Both the position numbers and the translations under genes were made by a program. 64,000 nt of DNA, taken from assembly GCA_029204225.1 (NCBI GenBank), contig CM055093.1:45742338-45806337 (forward strand). The letters run 5' to 3'. A model generated the notes under the pieces. The model searched no databases, had not been told where the DNA came from, and was given only the letters and a program-made list of their open reading frames with translations. Within the stretch, counting starts at the first letter, position 1. Every line of letters begins with the position of its first letter. This stretch comes from Diphasiastrum complanatum. Taxonomy: Eukaryota > Streptophyta > Lycopodiopsida > Lycopodiales > Lycopodiaceae. Below are positions 11,001 through 20,428 of this stretch, piece by piece.

Positions 11001-14000
11001 GGTGGCTCGTTTGATGCGCCGCACCTCATCTGTAGATATTTGTCGTAGTTCAAAATAGCTTGTGGAACCATTGATCCACATAATCTCCTGTACGTTGTTG
11101 TAACGTGCCTGCATAACGCGGAGGCATCACGTCCTTATCGTCAGGGTACAAAACATTGGATAGTTGATAAGGAGGATGAGAAGAAGAAGGTTGTGAATGA
11201 ATGGTATGCTAACAGTTACATACAATGGTTGTGTGCCAATTGGAGTGCTTCTAGTGATCGTCGTGATAGCCTTCTCGAGATTAGCAAGAGTGCGCTCCAT
11301 GGCCAACATGCGTTCTTGGCATAACCTCTCGAGGTGCTCTCGGACGATCGCTAGGTGGAGAATGTACAGTAGATGAACAGGACAAGGTGACCTCATGCAA
11401 ACATCTTTAGAATCCCCTTCTTTTTTTTTTCTTGAGAAAATAAACAGAATGCTGGCGATTTACACAGATTGTTTATGCAAGGCAAGAAAGAAAGGTTTTA
11501 GAAACACTTAGAACAAATTGTAAAATGTAGAAGGAAATAAGAAAAATAAATTTAACTTCCTCGAAATTCAGCTTATGGAAATGCAAGGATCCAGTAGAAA
11601 TGCAGGTTCTAGTTGGCTTGGGATCATGCTGCTTTGATGGCTGTCGGCAAAAGCTTGAAATTTTTGGCTTATTAAAACAGCCTCCAATTGGATGTGATTT
11701 CCGCAAAATCTGAACTACAACCAAATTGAAGGTGCTACTACAGTAGGTCGCCCTCCTCTCAAGATCTCTGACACAAAATTATAGTCAAAGCGAAGTAAAA
11801 ATGAAGAAGTTACGAGGCTGCAACTCTGAAAGGTCAAAAAAAGCTTAAAAAACTGATTTTTGGTCCAAGTGAGGATCCACCAACCTGTTCAAAAGTTACG
11901 AACGTTTTTGCATTTTTGCCCTTCTAGGTAGAGGTGAGTGTGGTTGTGGAAAATCAGGATTTTCACCTCTTAAAATTATCAGACCTGTAATGCTGCGTCT
12001 CACCCCCATAGATGGATCTACAACTCTTCCCTCCAAAAATCCCCCAAGAAAGAAGAGAACATGTAAGTCAAGAGTCAAGAGTCAAGACACGAATTAAGTT
12101 CACGAATTAAATCCAAATGTAAGTCAAGAGTCAAGACACGAGCTCCATACTAGGGCCTTCCCACTCAGATCCAATCTTAGAGACTGCTCTCATCATGCTC
12201 TTCCATGCAGGAGTCTGAGCTAGGTGAAAGGAAAGGTCGCACATGTAAAATCACCTTCTAACTGCAATATCAGCTAGTTCCTTGTTTTTCTGTTGGAGCT
12301 GCCACATACATATCCCTACCTCGTACTAGAGGTCTCCTGGTACTCGTGTCTGCATGAGAAGGATTGGGGCCACTAGGAGAGGGTGAATATGTATCTCGAC
12401 GAGCAGTGGTCACGGGTTGTGCTTGTGATGTGGATGCTTCCCCCGAATCTTCCATTGCCAATGCCCAAGCCCCAAATTCCAATGGATTATGAGTCACAAT
12501 TTACAAATCACAATTGACAATGACTTAAGGGTTTAGGGTTGAGATTTATAAAATTCAATTGCAAACTTGAAACAATTTCAAAGAACTACAAATTTATAAG
12601 TGTCAAGTTTGAACCTCGAGGCTCGAATGCACAAGCTACAAAAGCATAAGACTGTTCAATGTTGAATATTCAGTGTTCACCTGGGGTGGCTGAAGCAGCC
12701 TCGCTTGACGCCAGGTCTAGCCCTAGTGATGGCGGTGCTTGTGCACATACAGCAGGCTGAAGCAGCCTCGCTCGATGCCAGGTCTAGCCCTAGTGATGGC
12801 GGTGCCTGTGCACATACAGCTATCTCACAACCTCGTAGCCCTAGAAGGTGTGCCTTAATTCGAATTGGCCCACCAGAGTACATATTCCCGCAATATTTGC
12901 AAGTCCACTTTTTTGTTCCTGATGTGCCATATCCCGACACCAACGTCACATGATCCCATAGAGGATCCCGTACTCTCGGCATCCCTCTCTCGAGTCTGAG
13001 GTACCTCTCAATGTTTAAACCAAAGCAATTGTCAGAGTCCAGACTAATCTAAACAAATGAGAATTTGAATCGATCATCGGACTAATCTAATCTCAATGTC
13101 TCAAGTTTCAACATAATTTTAAAATTCACACAATCAATTTCACACAATAATACATTCAAACACATTCAAATTTCACACATTCACACACATCCAAATACAC
13201 ACATAAATTTAAAAACACATCACACACCACAAAGCTCACACACACACAAATTTCAAACACATTCACACATTCATACAGACAAATTTAAACACACATCACA
13301 CACACATCTTCAAACAGGAAACAGGGGGAGCTGGCCGTCACGTGTGTTTCGCTAGCAGAAGTTCAGCTGGAGGCCGTGGCCCGTTTATCAAGCCTTCACT
13401 TTCTGTGCAGTGTGTCCTGTTAGCAACTTAGCAGGCAGTGGGCAAGTGGGCACATAGAATCTAGATGATAGATAGATCAATCACCATAGGACGTCATCAA
13501 GGGCATAGAGACTGTATGACGTCAGCAGGTGCACAGGTGTCAGGATTCAGGAGGTTGAGAATCCACTTCAATCCAGCAGGTCTGAGCAAGACCCAGCTAC
13601 ACGCACTGAGCAGCTGAGAATCGAGCAACTGAAGGGCCGAGCAGTAGGTGATCTCACGAGCAGCGAGAATCACTCCAGCATCACGAGATTCACTCCATAA
13701 GCACTCGTGCCAAAATGGCCCCCAGCACGCAACAGCCCCAAGCCAGAACCTAACAATGCTTTGGTCTGTTTCGTTCACCAGAAACCTGTTTTGAAACGGG
13801 TCGTTTGAACATTCATTTCAAACGGTTGTTACTTAAATGAGCAAGTAGGTTTCCCAACGCTGGGAACCTCCCAATAGACATATATCCAGTCAAATCTTGA
13901 TTCCATAATTTGTAAGAATGATAACATAATATATTTGGCAATCACAACCTTTCTGATGACCAAGAACACACCACCAACTAGTATTGTAAAGCATTAGCAT

Positions 14001-17000
14001 GTCCATAAAAGGGTCTGGTGGTGCTAAATTAGGCGCTCCAACTAAGGCTTGAATAATGCTTTGAAAAGCTTGCACACATTTTGGACTAATGAGATATTCA
14101 GCACTTTTATTGAATAATCTATATGAGATTGGAGTGCGGGTTGCATAGGGAAGGATGAAACAATGATGATATGTAGCTATACCCAAGAAAGTTGTCCTAG
14201 CTTTGATATTGGTCGGAAACCTCATCTTTTTGATGAGCTCTATCTTCAGGGGACGAATTAATTACCATTTTAAGAGACACCGTTTCTTAAAAGAACACAC
14301 GACCAACTTGTATTGTGAACCATTAGTGCGTGCATGGAAAGGCTTGGTCCAATCTGGTGGTGCTAAAATAGGAGCTCCAACTAAGACTTGAATAATGCGT
14401 TGAAAAGCTTGCATACATTTTGGACTTTTGCTGAATAATCTATGTGACATTGGAGTGGGGTTTGCATAGGGAAGGATGAAGCAATGATGATATGTTGCTA
14501 TACCAAAGAAAGTTGGCATAGCTTTGATTTTGGTCGGAAACCTCATCTTTTTTATGAGCTCTAGCTAGGGGATCAATTGAATTACCATGTTAAGAGATAC
14601 TGTTCCTTAAAAGGACACCTTATCGTACAAAGGGTTTAAAGTTGATGCTAATGAACCTTTTGAAGATAGTTTATAGAAACAAGTTATCAAGAATATTTTT
14701 TCGTATAGTCATCTTAGTAGTCATAGAATGCTATGGACATCAGCTTATGGAAAATAGTAGGTGCGTCACCAAACGGCATAAAATGATAGGCATAAGCACC
14801 CCACTCAGAAATGAAGGCAACGCATCTGATAACATACATATTTTTAAGTTTCTCAGTCCACCTTCCTTTTTCTTGCATATGGTTTCTAGGCCTCAAGTTC
14901 AATCTTCAAGGAAAGGTTGTAATTTGTGACTTGTGCTTCTTGACGGATTCTCAACATCCCAGCTGTTTTTTTTTTTAACACATTGAAACTTGAGTCACTC
15001 AAAGAATTATAGTTGCAAAGTTCAGCATGTTTAAGGATTTGTGATGTGAATGGAGGTGTACTTTGACCTTTTTCAAAGCTGTATAAACTTGTAGGCATTA
15101 TATGTATGGACAATTTATTGCATTTCGTGTTACCACTCTGGAATACTCAAGATCAACTGAGAAGTAGAAAATACATTCGCCAAATTGGAGTCTTGTGTGA
15201 TAGAGTATGCACGGAGGTAGAATTGAAATTACTGATGGCTCATTTCTCTCTTCAAATCCTCCAAAAGTGCATGCAAGTTGATGCTTACATACACAAATTA
15301 TGGAGGGCAACTTATTCCTCGTTTGTGTTGATAAGAGGTCTGATTGCATTGGAAACAAAACTGTGGACAACATTTTTCTGGTTTAGATGGTTGGAAAGGT
15401 GTGGAAAATTGGAATTGTTTAATACAGTTCATAGAGTAGTCTGAGAGTCATGTTTTAACCCAATTTTAGATACAATGACCTCCATAAAGTAGGCAATGCA
15501 GATAGGGGGGTTATATTTGGGACAAGTAAAAGGTTCCTGTGTGGCTAGAGGCAGGAAGGAGGGAATTCTACAATGAAGCAAGCACACATATCTGTAAGTC
15601 AAGGCCTATGGGGGAAACAAGATAGTTTTTCTCATTGACCATTCTAGTGCTTTTCAAAGTTGATCAAAGTTATTGTACTGCAGTTTTGGAGAGGAGAACC
15701 TAGCCTGGACAGAAATTCTTAATATGGTTGAACTCCCCTTTTGTGCTGTTACCCACATGGTTCATTCTTGTTACTATTACAGATCTGTTGCATCTCAAAA
15801 GATAATAGGTAGATCAGTCCCCTTCTTGTTTTTGGGACCTAGTGTAAAGCCTGATGAGAGAGGGAGAGCTAGATCCTAGCCTAGGGAGCTCCACATCAGG
15901 TGGGATATCAATATTTCATAGTCTTTGGAGCATGATGCAGATATTGTAAGGGGCTACTGGCCTTAAATAGAGTGTGGGGACTTGAGTAAAACAGAAAACC
16001 ATCGAATTGGTGGCCAGCACCCTTTTTTTTTTGTTTCACTGTCAAAGATGCTAATAAGACCTGATATTTAGCAGGGGTAACTTCGTTCACAAAAGATAAT
16101 GTTTTATCCTGCTTCTCAGGCACAGATCAATTTGACAGAACCAGATCTGTGCTGGCACCCGTCTTCTCCAGTTGCAAGACGTTTTTCTTTCATAGAAAAC
16201 TCTTTTATGTGTCAGAGAATTGTAGACACGTATGCATAGCAGGATTGGCTAAACACATGTGACATCCTTCTAGTCAAAAAAGAGATCTAGGCTCTTATAT
16301 ATAGCTTTCACTTGGGTTCATTTTGACAGTTTCTGTGTTGGCGTCTTTGAGAGCTTCATGCGCAAGCCTGAATAGCGATTGTACAAGGGCACTATCAGGC
16401 AATCCATTGCACATTTTTTGTAGGAAAACTGTCTTGTCATTAACCTTACAAGGAAGAACCTTCCAATTAATGCACACGTGGAGACCACAATAATCTTTGA
16501 GTGGCCCTGCTTTAGTAAGTTCTAATGAAAGTACAGGTGCCTCAAAACTTTCAATGACGTGATTCTCCCTTTTTTGAAGGACATTAATAATAGTTGAGGA
16601 TGAATTGTCACCAATCTCAATGAAAGTTTACATGATTTGACTAAGATAACCCTACCATAAGTGTTTTTTGTCTTGTATGTCCTGTGGCGAATTTGGAGTC
16701 AAATCCCTGACCTCATGAAGAGAAAATGAGGTTGTATATGACAAAATCCTTTGATCTTACTTATTATAAATTATAATTTATAGTCCATCATTGCGGAACA
16801 AACCATAGTTCACGACCATCAGATTGCAGATGTTTTGGATCAATTTCAAATCATGCTTTTGAAAGGCATAGTTTCCATCTTGTTTCCTTTTATCACTCCA
16901 CTCCGTTGAAGGAGACCTAGAACCATGACAGAGGGAGACTATAGAGTGAATGAAGGAGGCTGCAATGGTGGGTTTGATCTGGCCTCACCTTGGTGGAAGC

Positions 17001-18863
17001 CTGGGCTGCTTCGGACTCTGCTTCTGCGCCCCGTTTGCAGCCTCTTGCAGGAATGCATAACGTCATTTGTGGGTTGGATGTTCAGTGCAGAATCCCATCA
17101 CAGTCACTGCTGCTGCTATATTACTTGCTAGATTGTGCTGCTCTTTCTTTCCTTGTGCTTTGCAAACTTCCGTTGCTGTTGCTGTAGTGATTAAAATCTA
17201 ACACAAAACCTGCTCCTGCTGTGCTTCATAAAAGCGAGGTGCGAGCGAGCACCTTTCCCAACGGCATCAATCCAGATCACGTTCACAAGCTGATGTTCTT
17301 GGATCACTTTCCCTCATTATCTACACTCTGATGCTCATCCCTCTAATCACTCTGACACTCTGACGTACGTTCCGAAAAAATAAAATATATCAGACACGTT
17401 CCGTTTCAGAACGTGTTTGGAACGGCTGTTCCATACGCGTTCTGAAACGGAACAGGCATCTGCAAGTAATTTGAACCTGGTGACCTGAATTTCTAAATCA
17501 ACCTCACCTTTGTTGATGGATCTCTAGCATCGAACGATCACACTTAGCTCCTCATCACAATAATTGCTGACAGGGTAACTGTGGAATAACCAGCTCTTGT
17601 GACGGAGATGGCCTGCAATTCAGCCCTCATATTTTTTGGTGTCAGCAAGCAAAAATATATGCTTATTTGAAATCCGGACAGCATTAATATGGAGCAACTC
17701 ATCTAGTGCCCATTATGCACCTGATCCTTGGCTGCCAGCAAGCTCTTCCTAGCATAAGGACGGCTGGAAAATTGACACTTTTAGGCTGTGCATCCAGGCA
17801 GTGTTATAAAGATGGCTCACAATGCTTGTAAGCCCTCTTAGTAGAGGATCTACTCGTTGTCAGTGTTAGAAAGATGCTCACAATGCTTCTCAGTAAGCCC
17901 GCTTAGTAGAGGGTCTACTCTCAATTCTAGCAGCCAATGAATGTTTTTGAGACAATTTATGAACTGTGATCGGACTCTATCTTTCAGCTGGGAAGATCTT
18001 TAAACCCCAGCTCTCTCCGTGATCCATGTAGCCTTATGTTTTGTAATGAGCTGTCTCAGATTTTGGCCAAGAATGATATGCTTGCAGTTTCATTATCTTT
18101 TTCCCTGTATGCCTTGGTATTTACAGCTTTTTCCCATCTTATGCGCATGTGTCTCAGCAATCGTTCTCCCTCACCTTGTAGGATTGTGGCATGCATCCTG
18201 GGCATTCTTTCCTAATCTTTTGGTCTTCAACCAGTCTGCTAAACCACCAATGGATGTAGTCACTGATCTTAAGGAAGTTATCTTTTGGTGAGTTTGGTAG
18301 GATCGAACTTGCCTTTTGGTATAGGCAAAGGTCTACAAGTTTCTGGGAACCATTCAAATGAACCGATCATTGTAAAGTTTAGGTCTTAGATCCATATCTG
18401 GGCCATGATCTTCTTGTAAATTCCCTGACTTCCCCTTGGTGGTGATGATGTATTTACAAAATGCTTTGCTTCATCCTCATAATTGAGCATAACATCACTA
18501 CTACTTCTAATTATTGATATTTATCTGCAACATCACCTCAAGGTGTTGCCAATCATCCGATGCCATTGTAACCAAGCCTTGGCACAAATCCTTACATCTC
18601 CAACCTTACAAAGGAAAACATTGTGCAAATTTAACATTCAGGGGCTTTATCCTCATCTTCATATCTCTTAGGTATGTGGCTTTGACAACTTTAGGGTGCT
18701 GCATACACAGTTTATGATTATACTTTGACACATTGGGTCGGATCTAATGTTAAGATTTTGTTTTCTGCATCTATTGGGAAATACTTTGAACACCCATTGA
18801 TTATAACGTACATGTATGTACTCTGGTTCGTATACCATTCTAAGCACTATAAAGACATCAGTG

Positions 18864-18907
<44 letters not shown>

Positions 18908-20428
18908 TATATCCAGTGGGTCCAACAATCCTGCTTCAATCACTTGACAACAAAGGCATTTTGTGTCATAATCTTGCACTGTTTTACTATGCTGGGCCAT
19001 AAATATCCTTTTGAAACCAGCACAAGGGTTCTCTAAAATCCTAGATGCCTTGCACTTGGCACCTCGCAACATTTGTACAGCATACCCTTCAGGTTTGCAT
19101 CTATTGCCACAAACACTATATCTCTGCAAAACAATGACTCACCTCATATGAAGTATTAAAGATTTTGTTGGACCTTCTTCTTGCCCCCACTAGCACGATG
19201 AGGAAATCCATTGTCTATACTTTTTGCTAGAGAAAAAGCTAAATTTAATCTTTGCAATCAGGACATAGAAATGGGAACAGGAACGAGGGAACGTCTAGAC
19301 CTTCGGGGATGAAAATTTTCCTTACAGAAGGGGAAACAGGAAACGAGGGAAAGGAAAATCATCAGATATAAGCATTTTCTAAAACATTATGTATTGTTTA
19401 AAAGTTCAAGGCTCAAGCACTCAAATTGTAGAATATGTAAACTGGGAGGAAAAATTAGGCATTGCAAAAAGAAAAAAGCTGGGCCAAAATGGAAAAGAAG
19501 GAAGGGCCAAAGGGACAAAAAAACTCAAGCAGTGAGGGCTACTATAGAATTGTATGTGTTGTGGTCATCTGACCGAATTGGTTTGTTCTGAGCTGCCCAA
19601 CTTCTAGCAATAGTTTAAACGTACGCTGGTTCCACACATCTTTAGTCCATAAATATCTTTGATACAGTTGAAGATCTCATTCAGTGAAGCCTAAATACCT
19701 ATCTGGCTTTGAGAACATGGAGATCTCCCTACTTGATTCAGGTTCTATTGACATTTAGAAGGAATTGGGATGTTGTATGCCTCTGAACAAGTTCTTTGGT
19801 TGCATGCAACGCTTCTTCATAGTCTGGAGCTTTTTTCTAGTACATTTGAGCTAGTAATAGTTTCTTAGAAAAGGGGACTTTGAATCCTGTGCAGGATGGG
19901 GATGCAGCCAAGGAACCTACAATCCATGGTGGAGAGACGGAAGCGTTGAGGATTATCATTAGTATTGATGCACTTTTGATGAACTCAAAGGATAAGGAAG
20001 TGCATCATGATGTAGGGACATCGTTTGGTATTAATCCAGCTTGGAACGTATCCCCATGGTTGGCAACAGGTTGCCTCTCCCCTCGTCGCATGTTGCATGA
20101 ATTAACGGAAAAATATAGCAGGTAATGTCTCTTTTCATCTCAAGCAGGAGCAATTTAAGCTTGTGATATTTACATTTTCTCACTTCTTAATTGGCTGGAG
20201 AATAGGGCTGGCATGAGGGTGTTTGACGAGGGATTTGAACACCATGTACTTGACTGCTTGCTGGTGGAACTTCTTTGGAGAGATTTCTTCCGGTATCTAT
20301 CTATTCATGCTTCTTTTATTTAGTTTGTCTTGGTGAATTTTCTGCTCAGCTGCTTTGCATGTAGCTCATATAAGAGTCTTTCTGGCTTATATTCCAGGTT
20401 TGTCACCAGGAAGTATGTATCTCAGTGA
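5625..20428 (+). CDS. PHR2: PHR2-like photolyase/blue-light receptor 2 homologue (4 exons)
   Basis: CDS = join(5625-6497, 19895-20121, 20206-20292, 20398-20428), 405 residues. All junctions are GT-AG and the phases match (0, 2, 2). Residues 1-88 are Ser-rich and look like an organelle transit peptide. A photolyase alpha/beta domain starts about residue 89 (WFRNDLR 93-99, then [11 protein letters not shown] and [12 protein letters not shown]). GGETEAL lies at 303-309, [12 protein letters not shown] at 344-355 and [15 protein letters not shown] at 388-402. The order and the short C terminus, ending just after RDFFRFVTRKY, match plant PHR2 (Arabidopsis protein about 450 residues) rather than full CRY-DASH, which continues through the FAD-binding helical half. 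The stop is therefore taken as the natural end, not a truncation. PHR2 function is not well established; a light-related, probably organellar role is inference. Intron 1 is 13,397 bp and packed with transposon debris; introns 2 and 3 are 84 and 105 bp. Confidence 0.88.
7985..8018. repeat. (CT)n microsatellite in PHR2 intron 1
   Basis: About 17 CT units. Immediately upstream is a C-rich stretch with two or three CCCTAA-like units near 7830-7870. Confidence 0.95.
8106..8498 (+). pseudogene. Ty1/copia RNase H remnant
   Basis: One frame reads [20 protein letters not shown], then [44 protein letters not shown] and [14 protein letters not shown] single in-frame TAG lies at 8331-8333; otherwise the frame is intact to the stop. 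The 3' bases AAGGGGGGG form the polypurine tract in front of the LTR at 8499. The 5' part of the element is missing. Confidence 0.85.
8499..8900 (+). mobile_element. Copia 3' LTR, 402 bp
   Basis: It begins TGTTGAAGA after a G-run polypurine tract and ends TCTTCAACA, giving perfect 9-bp inverted termini. Directly after it, at 8901, another copia body begins in mid-protein, so elements have been juxtaposed by insertion or recombination. Confidence 0.85.
8901..10190 (+). pseudogene. Ty1/copia protease-end to integrase remnant
   Basis: The fragment starts in the protease/integrase linker ([16 protein letters not shown], with one stop). It continues with the zinc-binding block [14 protein letters not shown] and [10 protein letters not shown], then the integrase core [28 protein letters not shown], and [19 protein letters not shown] in a shifted frame. 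The tail reads [36 protein letters not shown] and [10 protein letters not shown]. Frame changes near 9430, 9630 and 9990 show it is inactive. At about 10187 the expected run into the reverse transcriptase is lost. From 10191 to 10596 I see only AT-rich, possibly LTR-derived sequence. Confidence 0.85.
10597..10830 (+). pseudogene. Ty3/gypsy reverse transcriptase core fragment
   Basis: The frame reads [13 protein letters not shown], then [19 protein letters not shown] and [17 protein letters not shown] is the catalytic YxDD-equivalent of gypsy reverse transcriptases. Both flanks are unrelated, so this is an isolated fragment between a copia remnant and minus-strand gypsy gag. Confidence 0.85.
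10860..11396 (-). pseudogene. Ty3/gypsy gag fragment (minus strand)
   Basis: Two overlapping minus-strand frames give a helix-rich N-terminal part ([20 protein letters not shown]) followed by a gag-like block ([11 protein letters not shown] and [10 protein letters not shown]). The tryptophan-rich spacing is typical of retrotransposon gag. Start and end are lost. From 11400 to 12250 I recognise nothing except the repeated phrase AAGTCAAGAGTCAAGA near 12063-12140. Confidence 0.55.
12257..12982 (-). pseudogene. hAT-type transposon N-terminal remnant with BED zinc finger
   Basis: The minus-strand frame starting at 12982 reads [15 protein letters not shown], then [15 protein letters not shown] and [16 protein letters not shown]: a BED-type finger (paired cysteines, then His and Cys) as found at the N terminus of plant hAT transposases. 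Downstream, at 12497-12270, a second minus frame is Ser/Thr/Pro-rich without recognised domains. A 67-bp tandem duplication interrupts the end of the finger exon. The transposase catalytic and dimerisation parts are absent here. Confidence 0.6.
12688..12821. repeat. 67-bp tandem duplication
   Basis: Two adjacent 67-bp units starting GGCTGAAGCAGCCTCGCT differ at about three positions. The boundaries are 12688-12754 and 12755-12821. It lies in the hAT-like remnant just after the BED finger. Confidence 0.85.
13140..13310. repeat. Imperfect CA/CACATT-rich tract
   Basis: Degenerate CACACA and ACACATTC units with interruptions: an old microsatellite with no coding content. Confidence 0.6.
13760..13840. 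other. Cluster of GAAACGG/CCGTTTC-like subterminal motifs
   Basis: The motifs GTTTCGTT, GAAACC, GAAACGGG, CGTTTGAA and CAAACGG are crowded here, and the related palindrome at 17398-17453 uses the same core. Such short subterminal repeats are typical of hAT ends. This may be the 5' end of the minus-strand hAT remnant at 12257-12982, but no target duplication was found. Confidence 0.3.
13890..14546 (-). pseudogene. Tandemly duplicated Ty3/gypsy RT-RNase H linker segment
   Basis: Two minus-strand copies (14546-14262 and 14225-13890) both start MRFPT.IKA and carry [15 protein letters not shown] followed by QALVGAP.LAPPD or a close variant, the region between the RT thumb and RNase H of gypsy elements. 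Each copy is about 320 bp and they are clearly similar. The second runs on toward CQIYYVI, the RNase H entry. The duplication is internal to a decayed element. Confidence 0.7.
14714..14902 (-). pseudogene. Ty3/gypsy reverse transcriptase fragment (minus strand)
   Basis: The minus frame reads [22 protein letters not shown], the conserved RT block before the catalytic Asp pair; it then decays (FYDY, stop, DDY). It lies directly upstream, in the minus sense, of the duplicated RT-RNase H linker and is probably the same element. From 14900 to 16280 I recognise nothing further. Confidence 0.7.
16289..16916 (-). other. Unidentified antisense open fragments inside PHR2 intron 1
   Basis: Two minus-strand stretches look protein-like. 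One, 16916-16804, is open for 37 codons after a CTAG acceptor-like site and contains [13 protein letters not shown]. The other, about 16632-16289, is open for over 100 codons and contains [30 protein letters not shown] and [17 protein letters not shown], with a possible donor CCAA/GTGAAA at 16311. A third short piece near 16100-16050 reads [15 protein letters not shown]. No family was recognised. It could be a nested gene, a captured gene fragment or chance. Confidence 0.3.
17398..17453. repeat. 16-bp perfect inverted repeat
   Basis: The arms GTTCCGTTTCAGAACG (17398-17413) and CGTTCTGAAACGGAAC (17438-17453) are perfect reverse complements around a 24-base loop. They share the GAAACGG core seen at 13760-13840. 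The rest of 17.5-19.9 kb holds no recognisable gene apart from the PHR2 exon at 19895. Confidence 0.75.
18868..18902. repeat. (CT)n microsatellite
   Basis: About 17 CT units in PHR2 intron 1. Confidence 0.95.
19895..20121 (+). CDS. PHR2: PHR2-like exon 2
   Basis: The acceptor TGTGCAG precedes GATGGGGATGC, in phase 0 with exon 1. It encodes 75 codons plus two bases, carrying GGETEAL and [12 protein letters not shown], both conserved in the PHR2/CRY-DASH family. The donor is AGCAG/GTAATG. Confidence 0.88.
20206..20292 (+). CDS. PHR2: PHR2-like exon 3
   Basis: The acceptor AATAG at 20201-20205 follows an 84-bp intron. The first G completes an Arg codon split across the junction. It encodes 28 further codons ending in [11 protein letters not shown], the conserved family block. 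The donor is CCG/GTATCT. Confidence 0.85.
20398..20428 (+). CDS. PHR2: PHR2-like terminal exon 4
   Basis: The acceptor ATTCCAG follows a 105-bp intron. The exon has only ten codons: it completes an Arg, then reads FVTRKYVSQ and TGA. In the PHR2 family the protein ends shortly after this block, so the stop fits. After it, 20429 to about 22790 holds the 3' UTR and AT-rich sequence in which I see no gene and no clear poly(A) signal. Confidence 0.8.
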
